Shown: one piece after another, positions 25,654-34,463 of the stretch
How the letters are laid out: each line of letters begins with the position of its first letter
How positions within the stretch are numbered: the stretch's first letter is position 1
Assembly (NCBI GenBank): GCA_016720545.1
Contig: JADKKK010000012.1
Coordinates: 148,687-212,686, forward strand
DNA: 64,000 bases
DNA from: Myxococcales bacterium
GTDB lineage: Bacteria; Myxococcota_A; Polyangia; Polyangiales; Polyangiaceae
Direction: 5' to 3'
Made by a program: the position numbers and the translations under genes
The notes under the pieces: model-generated
Seen by the model: the letters and a program-made list of their open reading frames with translations, nothing else
The model's database searches: none
What the model was told of the DNA's origin: nothing

Positions 25654-26999
25654 ATGGTCGGAATGACCAAGGGCAGGCTCACGCGCCAGGAACTCGGATG
25701 GCTCCTCACTCAGGAGGCACAGGGCGCCGCGGAGCGCCTGCGCAAGGGTGTCCAGGTCCTGCGCACGCAGGTCGAAGCGCCCGCGGCCGACCCGACCGTG
25801 GACGACTCGCTCGAGGCTCTCGAGGGGGCCGTGCGGGTCCTCTCGAACATGCACCAGAAGGTGGCGCCCACGCCGTCTCGCCGAGGTCGCATCGACGTCG
25901 CAGCGCTGCTGTGGGAGCTGTCGCCCGACGCTCGCGTGCAGATCGAGCCCGGCACGGGCACCGAGGTGTACGGTGACGAGTCGGAGCTCCGCCGCATGCT
26001 CCACGTGCTCGTCGACCACGGCGGCGGCGCCGGCGCCTCGGTCTCGGTCCGCGGCGACGGTGACGAGGTGCGCATCGCCATGACGCTCGGGCCGGACACG
26101 TCGTCCACGGCCGAGACCGAGCGCCAGTGGCTGAGCCGAATGGCGGTCCGCTACGGCGGCAGGGTCGAGCTCGAGGGCGGTCACGAGGTGCTCACGCTTC
26201 GGGCGGACGACGCGTCCGAGCGCGCCGAGCGCGAGCGCCTTACCCGTGAGCTCGAGGAGGCGCGCAAGCAGGGCGCCGTGGTGGCGCGCGAGCTCGCTCA
26301 GGTGCTCGAGCACAACGAGTCGCCCGACTCGATCCTTCCGGCCATGGCGCCCTCCGCGGAGGGCGGTGGCGCATGGGCTCGGCTCGCGGGCGGCGTGGCC
26401 GCGGAGCTGCGGGCGCTGCTCGGTCCGCTCACCCGCGACCTGACCGCGCTCCGCGAGGTCGCGGGCGAGGAGCGCACCGAGCCCCTCCGGCGCCGGCTCT
26501 CGGCCTGTCACGATCTCGCCGCGACCCTCGCCGTCGCGTCGGAGGCGTCTACCTCCGAGCTCTCGTCGACCTTCGACCTCGTGGAGCAAGTGAACCATGC
26601 GTTGGCCGTGCTGGAGGGGCGGGCCGAGCGCTGCGGCGTGAAGGTCGAGCTGTCGGGCAGCCCTTCGGAGTCGGTGCGAGCGCTCCCCAAGGCGTCTCAG
26701 CTGCTCGTGCGCGAGCTCATCGCCCAGGCGATCGACGCCACCCTGCCGGGGCTTCCGTGACGGTCTCGGTCGACGCCGTGCCTGGCGGCGTGCGCCTCAC
26801 GGTCTCCGACGCGGGCGCCTCTCTCCCCGCTGCGATGCGTGGGCCCTTCGTGCGCCTGGAGGTCGAACCGGGCACCTGTGGGCGGGCCTCGGCCCTCCCG
26901 CTCCACGTCTGCGCTGAAGTTGCGCAAATTATCGGAATTGCGATGGAATTTGGCGACGCCCCCAGCGGCCTGCGCGTGAGCGCGCGCTTTTCGCGGTAG
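25654..26999 (+). CDS. Sensor-kinase-like protein, frameshifted near its C-terminus
   Basis: ATG 25654 (or 25663). The first frame runs 368 residues to 26760: an N-terminal four-helix-like part (LTRQELGWLLTQEAQGAAERL, then a possible first ATPase-like lobe with YGDESELRRMLHVLVDHGGG), a coiled coil (about 190-215), and a second helix pair leading to ALPKASQLLVRELIAQAIDATLPG. The expected ATPase continuation (ASVTVSVDAVPGGVRLTVSDAG, then ALPLHVCAEVAQIIG) is in the next frame to 26999. A missing base in the GGGG run at 26748-26751 joins the two into about 448 residues. The H-box His is not evident. A pseudo-receiver gene follows after 32 bp. Confidence 0.65.
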
Positions 27000-27031
27000 C
27001 CGCCGCGCGCCTGAGCTACGGTCAGCGGAGC

Positions 27032-27418
27032 ATGCGCGTGCTTCTCGCCGTCGATTCGGACTCGGTCGTGGGTGTCCTTGAGGCTCTCCTCGTGGCGCGG
27101 GGGTTCGCCGTGGTGCGCGAGCGGAGCGGCGCGAAGGCGCTCGAGCGCGCGGCAGAGGCGCCCCCGGACGTCTTCGTCGTCGCGCTGGAGCTCGCCGGCC
27201 CGTTGGACGGCGTGGAGCTCTGCCGACGCCTCCGCGCGCGCAACGACACACGGGCGACCCCGATCCTCCTGCTCGCCTCGAGCGCCGACGACGATCTGCG
27301 CACGCTCGCGCGGGACGCCGGGTGCACGGGCTTCTACACGCTCCCCGTCAGCCCAAGCGCGCTCCTCAAAGAGATTGAGTCGGCGCGTCCGCGCGAGAGC
27401 CGCCCGCCGAAGCCCTGA
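27032..27418 (+). CDS. Atypical response-regulator receiver domain protein
   Basis: 128 residues, a stand-alone receiver fold: MRVLLAVDSDSVVGVLEALL, PPDVFVVALELAGPLDGVELCRRLRARN, TPILLLASSADDD, and TGFYTLPVSPSALLKEI. The phospho-acceptor Asp region reads VALELAGPLDG with no Asp at the usual position (Ala or Glu instead), and the conserved Lys-Pro near the end is Val-Ser-Pro. It therefore should not be phosphorylated in the normal way and may be a constitutive or protein-binding receiver. Likely partner of the upstream sensor-like gene. Confidence 0.8.
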   Translation: MRVLLAVDSDSVVGVLEALLVARGFAVVRERSGAKALERAAEAPPDVFVVALELAGPLDGVELCRRLRARNDTRATPILLLASSADDDLRTLARDAGCTGFYTLPVSPSALLKEIESARPRESRPPKP

Positions 27419-27531
27419 GCTTCGCGTGCGCGAGCCGCCGCCGCGGGGGCTCGCCGTTCGCACCGCGCGCCCGGCGCGTCTTCGGCTTCGCCGTGACGCT
27501 CGCGGACCGCGCGGTACGGGCGGTGGCTTTT

Positions 27532-27915
27532 CTACAGGAGGCCGAGGTGCTGCTTGGCGCGCGCGGCGGCCTCCGAGATGACAGTCTTGGCCTCCTCGTC
27601 CGGGATGCGGAGGCGCGACGCGAGCTCGACGAGCATCGTCGACTCCTCGATGCTCTGCTCGCCGTCGACGAAGCTGATGACCACAGCGGTCTGGAGCAGC
27701 ACGCGGCGATCGCTCGCGGAGAGGTCTTGGAGGTTGATGTCGTCGAGGGTTCGCTTCTCGCCGGCGTAGTCGAAGAGCGCCTTCTTCTCTTCCTCGCTTG
27801 CGCCGTACGCGGCCAGGAGCCCTCCGATCGCTTCGCGCTCCTTCTCACCGAAGTCTCCGTCGGCCCAGGCGACGGGGACGAGCCCCTTGACGATGGCGAT
27901 TTGCTGTTCGTGCAT
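27532..27915 (-). CDS. TerB-like / DUF533-type helical protein
   Basis: 127 residues from ATG 27915, all alpha-helical. The repeated acidic loops VAWADGDFGEKEREAI and VISFVDGEQSIEESTML match the TerB pattern of helix-Asp-Gly-x-(x)-Glu loops that can bind metal. TerB proteins take part in tellurite and phage resistance or metal sensing, but no ter genes are nearby, so only the fold is called. Convergent with the receiver gene. Confidence 0.7.
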   Translation of the reverse strand: MHEQQIAIVKGLVPVAWADGDFGEKEREAIGGLLAAYGASEEEKKALFDYAGEKRTLDDINLQDLSASDRRVLLQTAVVISFVDGEQSIEESTMLVELASRLRIPDEEAKTVISEAAARAKQHLGLL

Positions 27916-28082
27916 AGAAATGTTCCTCGCGGCCAACGATCGACGATGAGCTCGCCTCGCGTCAATCGGAACGTGCTGGGGACGTGGCGGGGCCGCGTCG
28001 TCGGGTCCCCCCGCGGCTGCACCGCGCCCGTCACGCCCGTCCACTCGGCCCGCGGTCGCCTCGGCCCTGCGGGGCAGGGTCG

Positions 28083-31000
28083 CTACTTTGCGGAGAGCCG
28101 AAGGGCGTGGGTCTGCGCGCCGTCGACGGGTGCAGCGGACAGCGCGTCGGCTGGCGCCCGGAGGCGCCTGCGCGACGTGCCAGGGCCCGCCACCAGGACG
28201 TCCACGTCGGCGCTGCAGGCGAGCTGATCGATGCGCGCCTCTGGGCCAAGCCCCATGAGCAGCCACACCTCGGCGCCGCGAGGGGTCGTCACGAGGTGCA
28301 CCGTGCCCGGAGCCCCGGTGCCGCCTACGGGGGCGCCGGTCTCGCCCGGCGGCCACGGTTCGTCCGCACCAGGCTTCTTCGTCGGATCGAGCTGGACCGC
28401 CAGCTCGAAGCGCGGCTTGCCGTCGGGGCCGGTGTCCCACGCGACCCCCGCGGGAACGACCGCGCGCTTGGGCGCGAAGCCCTCTGCGGTCGCGACGAAC
28501 TCGAGGCGCCCGACAGGGAGGCGCTCGGCGTCCGTCGGTGCTCGCCCAACACGCCAGAGGACCTCGGCGCCCGCCGGCACGTCGGTGACGACGACGGACG
28601 CCTTGCAGCGCGCTCCGGAAGGCACGCCCGGCTGCGGCGTCGGCGCGGATGAGGGCGCCGCGGTCGGCCCGCCGCGCGATCCGCCGAAGAACTCGGGGTG
28701 TCGCGCGTAGATGGCCGCCGAGACGCCGAGCACCGCGAGGAGCGCGCCTGCGACCAACGCGAAGCTCGTCCTCGGCGCGCGGGGCGGGCTGTAGCTCGGT
28801 TCCGCGGGGAGGCGCGGGGCCCGGAGGCGCTCACTCCGAGGCGCCTCGTCCCGGTCGTCGCGATCCTCCCTTGCGCGGGGCTCGCGGGGCCGGTCTCGGC
28901 GCGAGCGCGGCACGTCGTCGTCGTACCCGCGTTCCTCGCGCACGTCGCGGTCCCGAGCGCGGTAGCGGTCGAGGTCGCGGCCGTCGCGGTCGAGGTCGCG
29001 GCCGTCGCGGTCGAGGTCGCGGCCGTCGTCGCGGTCGTCGCGCGGGCGGTAGTCGCGATCGCGTGAGGTCGCGCGAGGTCGCGCGTCGCGTGGCTCGAGG
29101 TCGCGATCGCGGTCGAGGTCGCGATCGCCCTCCCGCGCCGACGGAGGCGGGGCGCTCGGCTCGGGCAGCGCGACGGAGGCCAGGCGCCGCGGCTCGTGTC
29201 GCCCCGACGACATGGGTCGCCTCGTTCGGGTCCGGCGGAACGGCCCGTCACCGCTGGGGGGGGCGGGGGTAAGTGAATGAATGTCGACCGGGGCAGGGGT
29301 GCGCAAACCGACGTCGACGGGAGCGGGGGTGCGCGACTCGTCGTGGGGCGTTCCTCGAGGGGGAGGCGGGGTCTCGAGCTCGCCCGGGGGCGGCGTGTGC
29401 TCCGGAGCCGGGGCGGCCGCGCGAGCGACGGGCGCGACGTCTCCGGGGCGCAGCGTGGGCTCCACCTCCGCCCCGAGCGGCGGGTCGAGGGCGACCGCGC
29501 CGCGGGGGCGCTGAAACGCGGCGAGCTCCTCCGCGGTCGGGGGTGGCGGGGTGAGCGCGACGTCCACGAGGCCGCGCAGGTCGGCCGACACGCCGCGGTC
29601 ATCTTTGCGGCTCGAGATCTCGAACACGGCCAGGAGCGCGTCGACGTCGTCGCCCTCGAACGCGGGCTTCGGGAGCGCCACCGGCCGCGCGGGAGGGGGC
29701 GTGAGGTTCCGCGGCGTGGCGAGGTGCGCCGCGGGGGGCCGTTCGGGCGACGGCTCCGGCTCGAGGGGGAGGGCAGGAGCGGGCTCGACACGAGCGGGGG
29801 CTGTGACGGCGGGCAGCGCCGCGACCGCGGGCGCCGCCTCGACGGGTCGGGCCGGCACCGCGGGGGCCGTCGCCGTGGGGGGGCGCGGCTGGGCCGCGGG
29901 GGGGACGGGGCGAGCCGGTGGCGCGACGACGGGCGCGGGCGGGGCCACGGGTGGCGCAGGCGGCGTCACGGGCGGCGCGACGATGGCTGGGGCGGGCGGC
30001 GCGACGACGGCGGCGGGAGGCGTAAGCGCCGGAGGCGGGGTCTCGGGCGGCGCAGGGGCCGCCGCGGCCGGAGGGAGCTGCGCGACGACGACCGGAGGGG
30101 GAGGCGCGACGCCCGGAGGGGGCGGCGCGACGACCGGAGGGGGAGGCGCGACGACCGGAGGGGGCTGCGCGACGCCCGGAGGGGGAGGCGCGACGACCGG
30201 AGGGGGAGGCGCGACGACCGGAGGGGGAGGCGCGACGACCGGAGGGGGCTGCGCCACGACCGGGACGGGAGGCGCGACGAGCGGAGGGGGCTGCGCGACG
30301 AGCGGAGGGGGCTGCGCGACGACCGGAGGGGGCTGCGCGACGACCGGAGGGGGCTGCGCGACGACCGGAGGGGGAGGCGCGACGAGCGGAGGGGGAGGCG
30401 CGACGACCGCGGGCGGTGGGGGCGTTACAACCGGCGCAGACCCCGTGGCGGATGGCGCGACGACGGGGAGACCGGGGGCAGGGGGCGGATCGGGCGCGGG
30501 CTCGACCGGCGCAGGGGGTGCGGCGGCGACAGAGGCGACCGGCGGAGCCACGACCACGGGGACCGGCGGGGCCGCGAGGGCCGGGACGAGGTAGCTCGGC
30601 GACGGCGGCGGCGCCGAGGAGCGGAACACCTCGACGGCTGGCAGTGGGAGCTCGTAGAACGGCTCGTCGGCTAGCGGGTCGGCCGCAGCCTCCGCTGGCG
30701 CTCGCGTGCGAGCCGGGCCATCGGCGGTGCCCTCGGGCTGCGCCGCAGAGGGGTCCCGGGCGGTCGCCGCGGGGCTCGTTGGGGCTGGCGCAGGAGTGTC
30801 GGCCGGCCCGAGGGGAAGCGCGGTCGCGGGCTCGTCCCAGCGGTCGTGGGTCGCCGCGGGCTCGCGGGCCGCGGGCTGGGGCGCGTCGGCGCGAGGCTCC
30901 TCGCGTCGCGCGACCGGCGACGCCGTCGCGTTGCGCCCCACGCCCTGGGTCACGCGCTTGACCTCGCGGGCGAGCCGCGCCAGCGCGCGCCGTCCGGCGG

Positions 31001-31379
31001 AGCGGTTGACGGGGATGAGCGCAGACTCGATCTCCGTGGCGAGGGCGCGAAGCCCGCCCGTGGAGCGTCGTCGCGCGGTCGCCGTGAGCGCGGGGGTCGT
31101 GGAGCCACCGGCCTCGAGCAGGCGTGCGAGGAGGCTCCTCGCGGAGACCTCGGCGTCCTGCGCCGAAGGCTCGGTCCGTCGCGCGCGCACGACGGCGACG
31201 CTGCCCTCGTCACCGATGAACACCGAACGCGGCTCGACAGCGCCTCCCGTGGGGTCGGCGCCGTCCGCGATTTCCAGCACCAGGTAGCCGGCGAGCTCCG
31301 GCGCCAGAGGCACGCGCTTGGCCGCCACCACGGTGAGGACGTCTTCGAGCGTCACGGACGCGTCGAGCGCGCTAGCCAT
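28083..31379 (-). CDS. Large Pro-rich single-pass membrane protein with C-terminal PEGA-like region
   Basis: 1098 residues from ATG 31379. An N-terminal globular domain (about 1-150; TLEDVLTVVAAKRVPLAPEL, FIGDEGSVAVVRAR, LIPVNRSAGRRALARLAREV) is of a type I associate with myxobacterial signalling proteins. Residues about 320-430 are tandem PPPVVAQ/PPPVVAP heptads, followed by Pro/Ala linker, then an Arg/Asp-rich block (about 740-850) with repeated GRDLDRD. A membrane helix (FALVAGALLAVLGVSAAIYA, about 868-888) precedes a C-terminal beta domain with VVTDVPAGAEVLWRVG and VHLVTTPRGAEVWLLMG, which resemble PEGA repeats. Architecture suggests a wall-spanning or scaffold protein; function unknown. 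Confidence 0.7.
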   Translation of the reverse strand: MASALDASVTLEDVLTVVAAKRVPLAPELAGYLVLEIADGADPTGGAVEPRSVFIGDEGSVAVVRARRTEPSAQDAEVSARSLLARLLEAGGSTTPALTATARRRSTGGLRALATEIESALIPVNRSAGRRALARLAREVKRVTQGVGRNATASPVARREEPRADAPQPAAREPAATHDRWDEPATALPLGPADTPAPAPTSPAATARDPSAAQPEGTADGPARTRAPAEAAADPLADEPFYELPLPAVEVFRSSAPPPSPSYLVPALAAPPVPVVVAPPVASVAAAPPAPVEPAPDPPPAPGLPVVAPSATGSAPVVTPPPPAVVAPPPPLVAPPPPVVAQPPPVVAQPPPVVAQPPPLVAQPPPLVAPPVPVVAQPPPVVAPPPPVVAPPPPVVAPPPPGVAQPPPVVAPPPPVVAPPPPGVAPPPPVVVAQLPPAAAAPAPPETPPPALTPPAAVVAPPAPAIVAPPVTPPAPPVAPPAPVVAPPARPVPPAAQPRPPTATAPAVPARPVEAAPAVAALPAVTAPARVEPAPALPLEPEPSPERPPAAHLATPRNLTPPPARPVALPKPAFEGDDVDALLAVFEISSRKDDRGVSADLRGLVDVALTPPPPTAEELAAFQRPRGAVALDPPLGAEVEPTLRPGDVAPVARAAAPAPEHTPPPGELETPPPPRGTPHDESRTPAPVDVGLRTPAPVDIHSLTPAPPSGDGPFRRTRTRRPMSSGRHEPRRLASVALPEPSAPPPSAREGDRDLDRDRDLEPRDARPRATSRDRDYRPRDDRDDGRDLDRDGRDLDRDGRDLDRYRARDRDVREERGYDDDVPRSRRDRPREPRAREDRDDRDEAPRSERLRAPRLPAEPSYSPPRAPRTSFALVAGALLAVLGVSAAIYARHPEFFGGSRGGPTAAPSSAPTPQPGVPSGARCKASVVVTDVPAGAEVLWRVGRAPTDAERLPVGRLEFVATAEGFAPKRAVVPAGVAWDTGPDGKPRFELAVQLDPTKKPGADEPWPPGETGAPVGGTGAPGTVHLVTTPRGAEVWLLMGLGPEARIDQLACSADVDVLVAGPGTSRRRLRAPADALSAAPVDGAQTHALRLSAK
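28971..29027. repeat. 21-bp tandem repeat encoding RDLDRDG
   Basis: GAGGTCGCGGCCGTCGCGGTC occurs at 28971-28991 and again at 28992-29012, with a partial third copy to 29027, all identical. It lies in the coding region of the large Pro-rich protein (minus strand, RDLDRDG heptads). Exact identity implies recent slippage or strong homogenisation. Confidence 0.8.
30085..30415. repeat. 21-bp tandem repeat array encoding Pro-Val-Ala heptads; G-run rich
   Basis: About 15 units of 21 bp with the core CGGAGGGGG(A/C)(T/G)G. They encode PPPVVAQ or PPPVVAP on the minus strand, with small variants (VTP, GVA, LVA, PVP). The plus strand has a run of five G every 21 bp, giving many potential quadruplex-forming sets. 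It is coding, not CRISPR: no spacers and a constant period. Confidence 0.85.
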
Positions 31380-31649
31380 CGGTTCCTTACGCCTCTTGCT
31401 GGTGCCCGCCGAGCGCCGGCCGGGTCGCGCGCACCCTAGCAAGAGAGAGGCCCCGGCTTCCACTTCTTGGCGCAAGCGCGCAGCGGCGGAGCGCTGGGCT
31501 CGGTCCGCGAGGGCTCAGCGCCCGCCAACGAACACGATCACCGAGGCGAGACCCCCCGAGCCCTACCGCTCCCAGCCGAGGAAGAGCGACGAAGCACGGC
31601 GACGCGAATTCGCGAAAAGCCGAGCGGATGAGTCGGTTCGGCGCTCTTG

Positions 31650-32471
31650 CTACCGTCGCCGCGCCTCGTAGCTGTCGAGGAGCTTCTCCACTGACGCGAG
31701 GTTGTTCTCCACCGCTTCGAGGACGATCTGACTCATCGCGGTGCTCGAGCCCTTCAGCGCCTCGTAGTACCGCTGCCGCTCGGTCGAGTGAACGATCGAC
31801 GGCGGGTACCCCGCGCGCAGCAGCAGCAGATTCAGCAGCAACCGCGCGACCTTCCCGCTGTCGGTGGCGAAGGGGAACACCCGCAGCAGGTCGTAGTGCG
31901 CGCGCGCGGCGATGCGCAGCGGCCCCCGAGCTTTGCGCGTCTCGGGGTCGTTCAGCCAGTCGACGACCTGCCGCACCTTCGCGGGGATCTTCTCCGGCGG
32001 CGCGTACTCGTGGAAGTAGAGGCGGTGCTGCGGGACGTCCTTGCGGTATCGGACCGTCTTGATGTCGCCCTCTTCGGGGTGGAAGATCAGGTAGATCTTC
32101 TTCACGACGTCGAGCGTGACCGGGAGCCGCTTGCGCAGCGCGAAGTCCCGCACATACTCGAGCGCCTCCCGGTGGCGCCGGATCTCTTCGCAGATGGGCT
32201 GAAGGCTCGACTCCGCCACGAGCACCGCCGAAGGGTCGAGCGCCATTCGCAGCTCTTCTTGGGTGTAGACGGTCCCCTCGAGCGCGCTGTCGTGGTAAAT
32301 CCACGACATGTCGAGCGCCTCCAGGTACTGGCGCTGAAACTCGGGATCGGCGGCCTGCAAGCGCTGGTCGAGCCTCTGGGCCCGCTCCTCGATGGTAAGG
32401 GGCTTCGGCGCCTCGGGAGGCGCGATGTGTCCACGCTTCTTGGGCGGGGTCTTGGCGGTCTTGGCGGCCAT
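31650..32471 (-). CDS. Fic-like protein with degenerate active-site motif
   Basis: 273 residues from ATG 32471. N-terminal Lys/Pro tail, then SWIYHDSALEGTVYTQEEL (inhibitory-helix-like (S/T)xxxEG region of Fic proteins), RYRKDVPQHRLYFHEYAPPEKIP and the Fic core ARAHYDLLRVFPFATDSGKVARLLLNLLLLRAGYPP. The canonical HPFxDGNGRxxR motif reads FPFATDSGKVAR: the catalytic His is Phe and the Asn is Ser, while the second Arg remains. AMP transfer by the usual mechanism seems impossible. The LLNLLLLRAGYPP following helix is otherwise well kept. No toxin/antitoxin partner adjacent. Confidence 0.8.
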   Translation of the reverse strand: MAAKTAKTPPKKRGHIAPPEAPKPLTIEERAQRLDQRLQAADPEFQRQYLEALDMSWIYHDSALEGTVYTQEELRMALDPSAVLVAESSLQPICEEIRRHREALEYVRDFALRKRLPVTLDVVKKIYLIFHPEEGDIKTVRYRKDVPQHRLYFHEYAPPEKIPAKVRQVVDWLNDPETRKARGPLRIAARAHYDLLRVFPFATDSGKVARLLLNLLLLRAGYPPSIVHSTERQRYYEALKGSSTAMSQIVLEAVENNLASVEKLLDSYEARRR

Positions 32472-32542
32472 GGTGCTCCGATCGTCACGCCCCGCCCGGT
32501 GCTCCGCGCGTGCGCCCAACTCTCGTGGGTCTGGGCGCGCGA

Positions 32543-32580
32543 ACCCTAACGAACTGTGACCTAAAACGTCAAGAATGACG
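32543..32580 (-). promoter_or_regulatory. Candidate promoter and CGTCA-N4-TGACG palindrome upstream of the Fic-like gene
   Basis: On the minus strand TTGACG (32572-32567) and TAGGGT (32548-32543) are 18 bp apart. The palindrome CGTCA-AGAA-TGACG (32567-32580) overlaps the -35 element. About 70 bp of leader would precede the ATG. The -10 match is poor, so confidence is low. Confidence 0.3.
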
Positions 32581-32733
32581 CCTGAAATCCAAGTCTTATC
32601 CATGGTTTGCGAGCACCCGTGGTCAGCCCTGGCCGGACCATGGGCTCAGGGCGCCCGCGTCTGCGTGTGGGTGTGTGTGTGAGTGTGCGCGCAATCCCGT
32701 CGACAACCCCTCCGAGGCGCGGTACCGACCCCC

Positions 32734-34434
32734 ATGCTTCTCGAGCTGTCGATCCAGAACCTCGTGCTCATCGATCGGCTCTCCGTCGAGTTCGCGGAGG
32801 GCTTCAACGTGCTCACGGGCGAGACCGGCGCCGGCAAGTCGATGCTCGTCGACGCGCTCGGCCTCGTGCTTGGGGGTCGCGCGAGCGCGGACGTGGTGCG
32901 CACGGGAGAGAAAGAGACGGAGGTCGAGGCGCGCTTCGAGCTGCAGCCCGGTTCCCGCGCGCTCGAGCGGCTCGCCCAGGCGGGCATTCCCTGTGACGGC
33001 GAGCTCGTCGTGCGGCGCGTGGTGCAGGCCGAAGGGAGGAGCCGGGCGTTCCTGAACGGTCGCCTCTCCACCGCTGCGCAGCTCGCGGAGCTCGCGAAGG
33101 ATCTCTGCGACATCGCCTCCCAGCACGAGAGCGTCAGCCTCACCGACCCGGCGAGCCACCTCGAGTACCTCGACGCGTTCGGGCGGCTCGACGACGCACG
33201 CTCCGAGCTCCGCGTCGACTATGCGAAGCTCGCCGACGTCGTGCGGACGCTCGAGTCGACCCGCGCGACCGAGCGGAGCCGGGGCGAACGCGAAGATTTC
33301 CTCGCGTTCCAAGCTCGAGAGATCGACGAGCTCGATCCGAGCGTCGGCGAGGAGCACGCGCTCGAGTCCGAGCGGGCCCGGCTGCGCCACGCCGAGCGGC
33401 TCGTCGTCGCGACCCGCGGCGCCGCGGAGCGGCTCTACGACGGCGACGAAGCGATTTGTGATCGGCTCGGGCGCATCGTGTCCGATCTCGAGCAAGCGGC
33501 GTCGCTCGACCCGAGCCTGGCGCCGGTGGCGCGGGCAGTGGACGCGGCGCTCGCGGAGCTCTCCGACGCGGCCCGCCAGGTCTCTCGCTACGCCGAGTCG
33601 GTCGAGGAGAACCCCGAGCGCCTCGCGGAGCTCGACGAGCGCTATTTTCGCCTGCAGAAGCTGCTGCGCAAGCACGGCCCCAGCACGCAGGAGCTGCTCG
33701 CCTACCGACAGGAGCTCGGCCGCGAGCTCGAGGCGATGGCCTCGGGGCAGGAGCGCGTCGTCGCGCTCGAGGCGGATCGCGACGCTCGGCTGGCCGCGAT
33801 CGGCGCCGCCGCGCGCGCTCTCTCCAAGAAGCGCCGGGCGGCGGCCGAGAAGCTCGCCGACGCGGTGGGCCGCGAGCTCGGGCAGCTCGGGATGGGCCGC
33901 GCGCGCGTGTCGGTCGACGTCGCGCCCATCCACCCGGGCCAGAGCGACGCGCTCGTGGTCGACGGCGCGCGCCTCACGGAGAACGGGGTCGATCGCGTCG
34001 AGTTCCTCATCGCCCCGAACAAGGGCGAGGACCCGAAGCCGCTGCGGCGCATCGCGAGCGGCGGCGAGCTGTCTCGCGCGCTGCTCGCGCTGAAGCGGGT
34101 GCTCGCGGAGAAAGGGCCCGCGGGGCTCTACGTGTTCGACGAGGTCGACGCCGGCGTGAGCGGCGCGGTGGCCGAGGTGATCGGGCGAAGCATCGCGGAG
34201 GTCTCACGGCACCGCCAGGTGCTGTGCATCACTCACCTCCCGCAGATCGCCGCGCTCGCCGACACTCACTTCGTCGTCGACAAGAGCGAGGAGGGCGAGC
34301 GTACGGTCAGCCGCGTACGCCGGCTCTCCGAGAGCGAGCGCGTCGCGGAGCTCGCGAGGATGATCGGCGGGGTCAAGGTGGGGGACGCCGCGCGCAAGGC
34401 GGCCCGCGAGCTGCTGGCCGCGAAGGACGGCTGA
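32734..34434 (+). CDS. recN: DNA repair protein RecN
   Basis: 566 residues from ATG 32734. SMC-like ATPase split by a coiled coil: Walker A GETGAGKS at residues 29-36, an N-terminal lobe to about 160, a coiled coil of Glu/Arg/Ala (about 160-360), and the C-terminal lobe with signature RIASGGELSRALLALK (about 447-462) and Walker B LYVFDEVDAGVSG, followed by LCITHLPQIAALADTHF. RecN acts early in double-strand-break repair. I see no clear LexA box upstream; a GT dinucleotide run (32665-32688) precedes the gene. Convergent with map, 29 bp apart. Confidence 0.95.
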   Translation: MLLELSIQNLVLIDRLSVEFAEGFNVLTGETGAGKSMLVDALGLVLGGRASADVVRTGEKETEVEARFELQPGSRALERLAQAGIPCDGELVVRRVVQAEGRSRAFLNGRLSTAAQLAELAKDLCDIASQHESVSLTDPASHLEYLDAFGRLDDARSELRVDYAKLADVVRTLESTRATERSRGEREDFLAFQAREIDELDPSVGEEHALESERARLRHAERLVVATRGAAERLYDGDEAICDRLGRIVSDLEQAASLDPSLAPVARAVDAALAELSDAARQVSRYAESVEENPERLAELDERYFRLQKLLRKHGPSTQELLAYRQELGRELEAMASGQERVVALEADRDARLAAIGAAARALSKKRRAAAEKLADAVGRELGQLGMGRARVSVDVAPIHPGQSDALVVDGARLTENGVDRVEFLIAPNKGEDPKPLRRIASGGELSRALLALKRVLAEKGPAGLYVFDEVDAGVSGAVAEVIGRSIAEVSRHRQVLCITHLPQIAALADTHFVVDKSEEGERTVSRVRRLSESERVAELARMIGGVKVGDAARKAARELLAAKDG

Positions 34435-34463
34435 GCGCCGGCGCGCGAGCGCGTCCGCGCGGG

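Noticed and set aside
30085..30415. Possible CRISPR array
   Set aside because: The 21-bp units are continuous, with no spacers, and remain in a coding frame; no cas genes are nearby.
29273..30674. Plus-strand frames with Gly/Arg-rich repeats opposite the Pro-rich gene
   Set aside because: They are the complement of the Pro-Val-Ala heptad array; the minus-strand frame has flanking globular domains and a membrane helix, the plus-strand frames have none.
31380..31649. Possible small gene between the Pro-rich and Fic-like genes
   Set aside because: Frames here are short, lack a start with a binding site and show no domain; I see nothing in this 270-bp gap.
32665..32690. GT-dinucleotide run before recN as a regulatory site
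   Set aside because: Short simple repeat with no dyad symmetry and no match to LexA boxes known to me.
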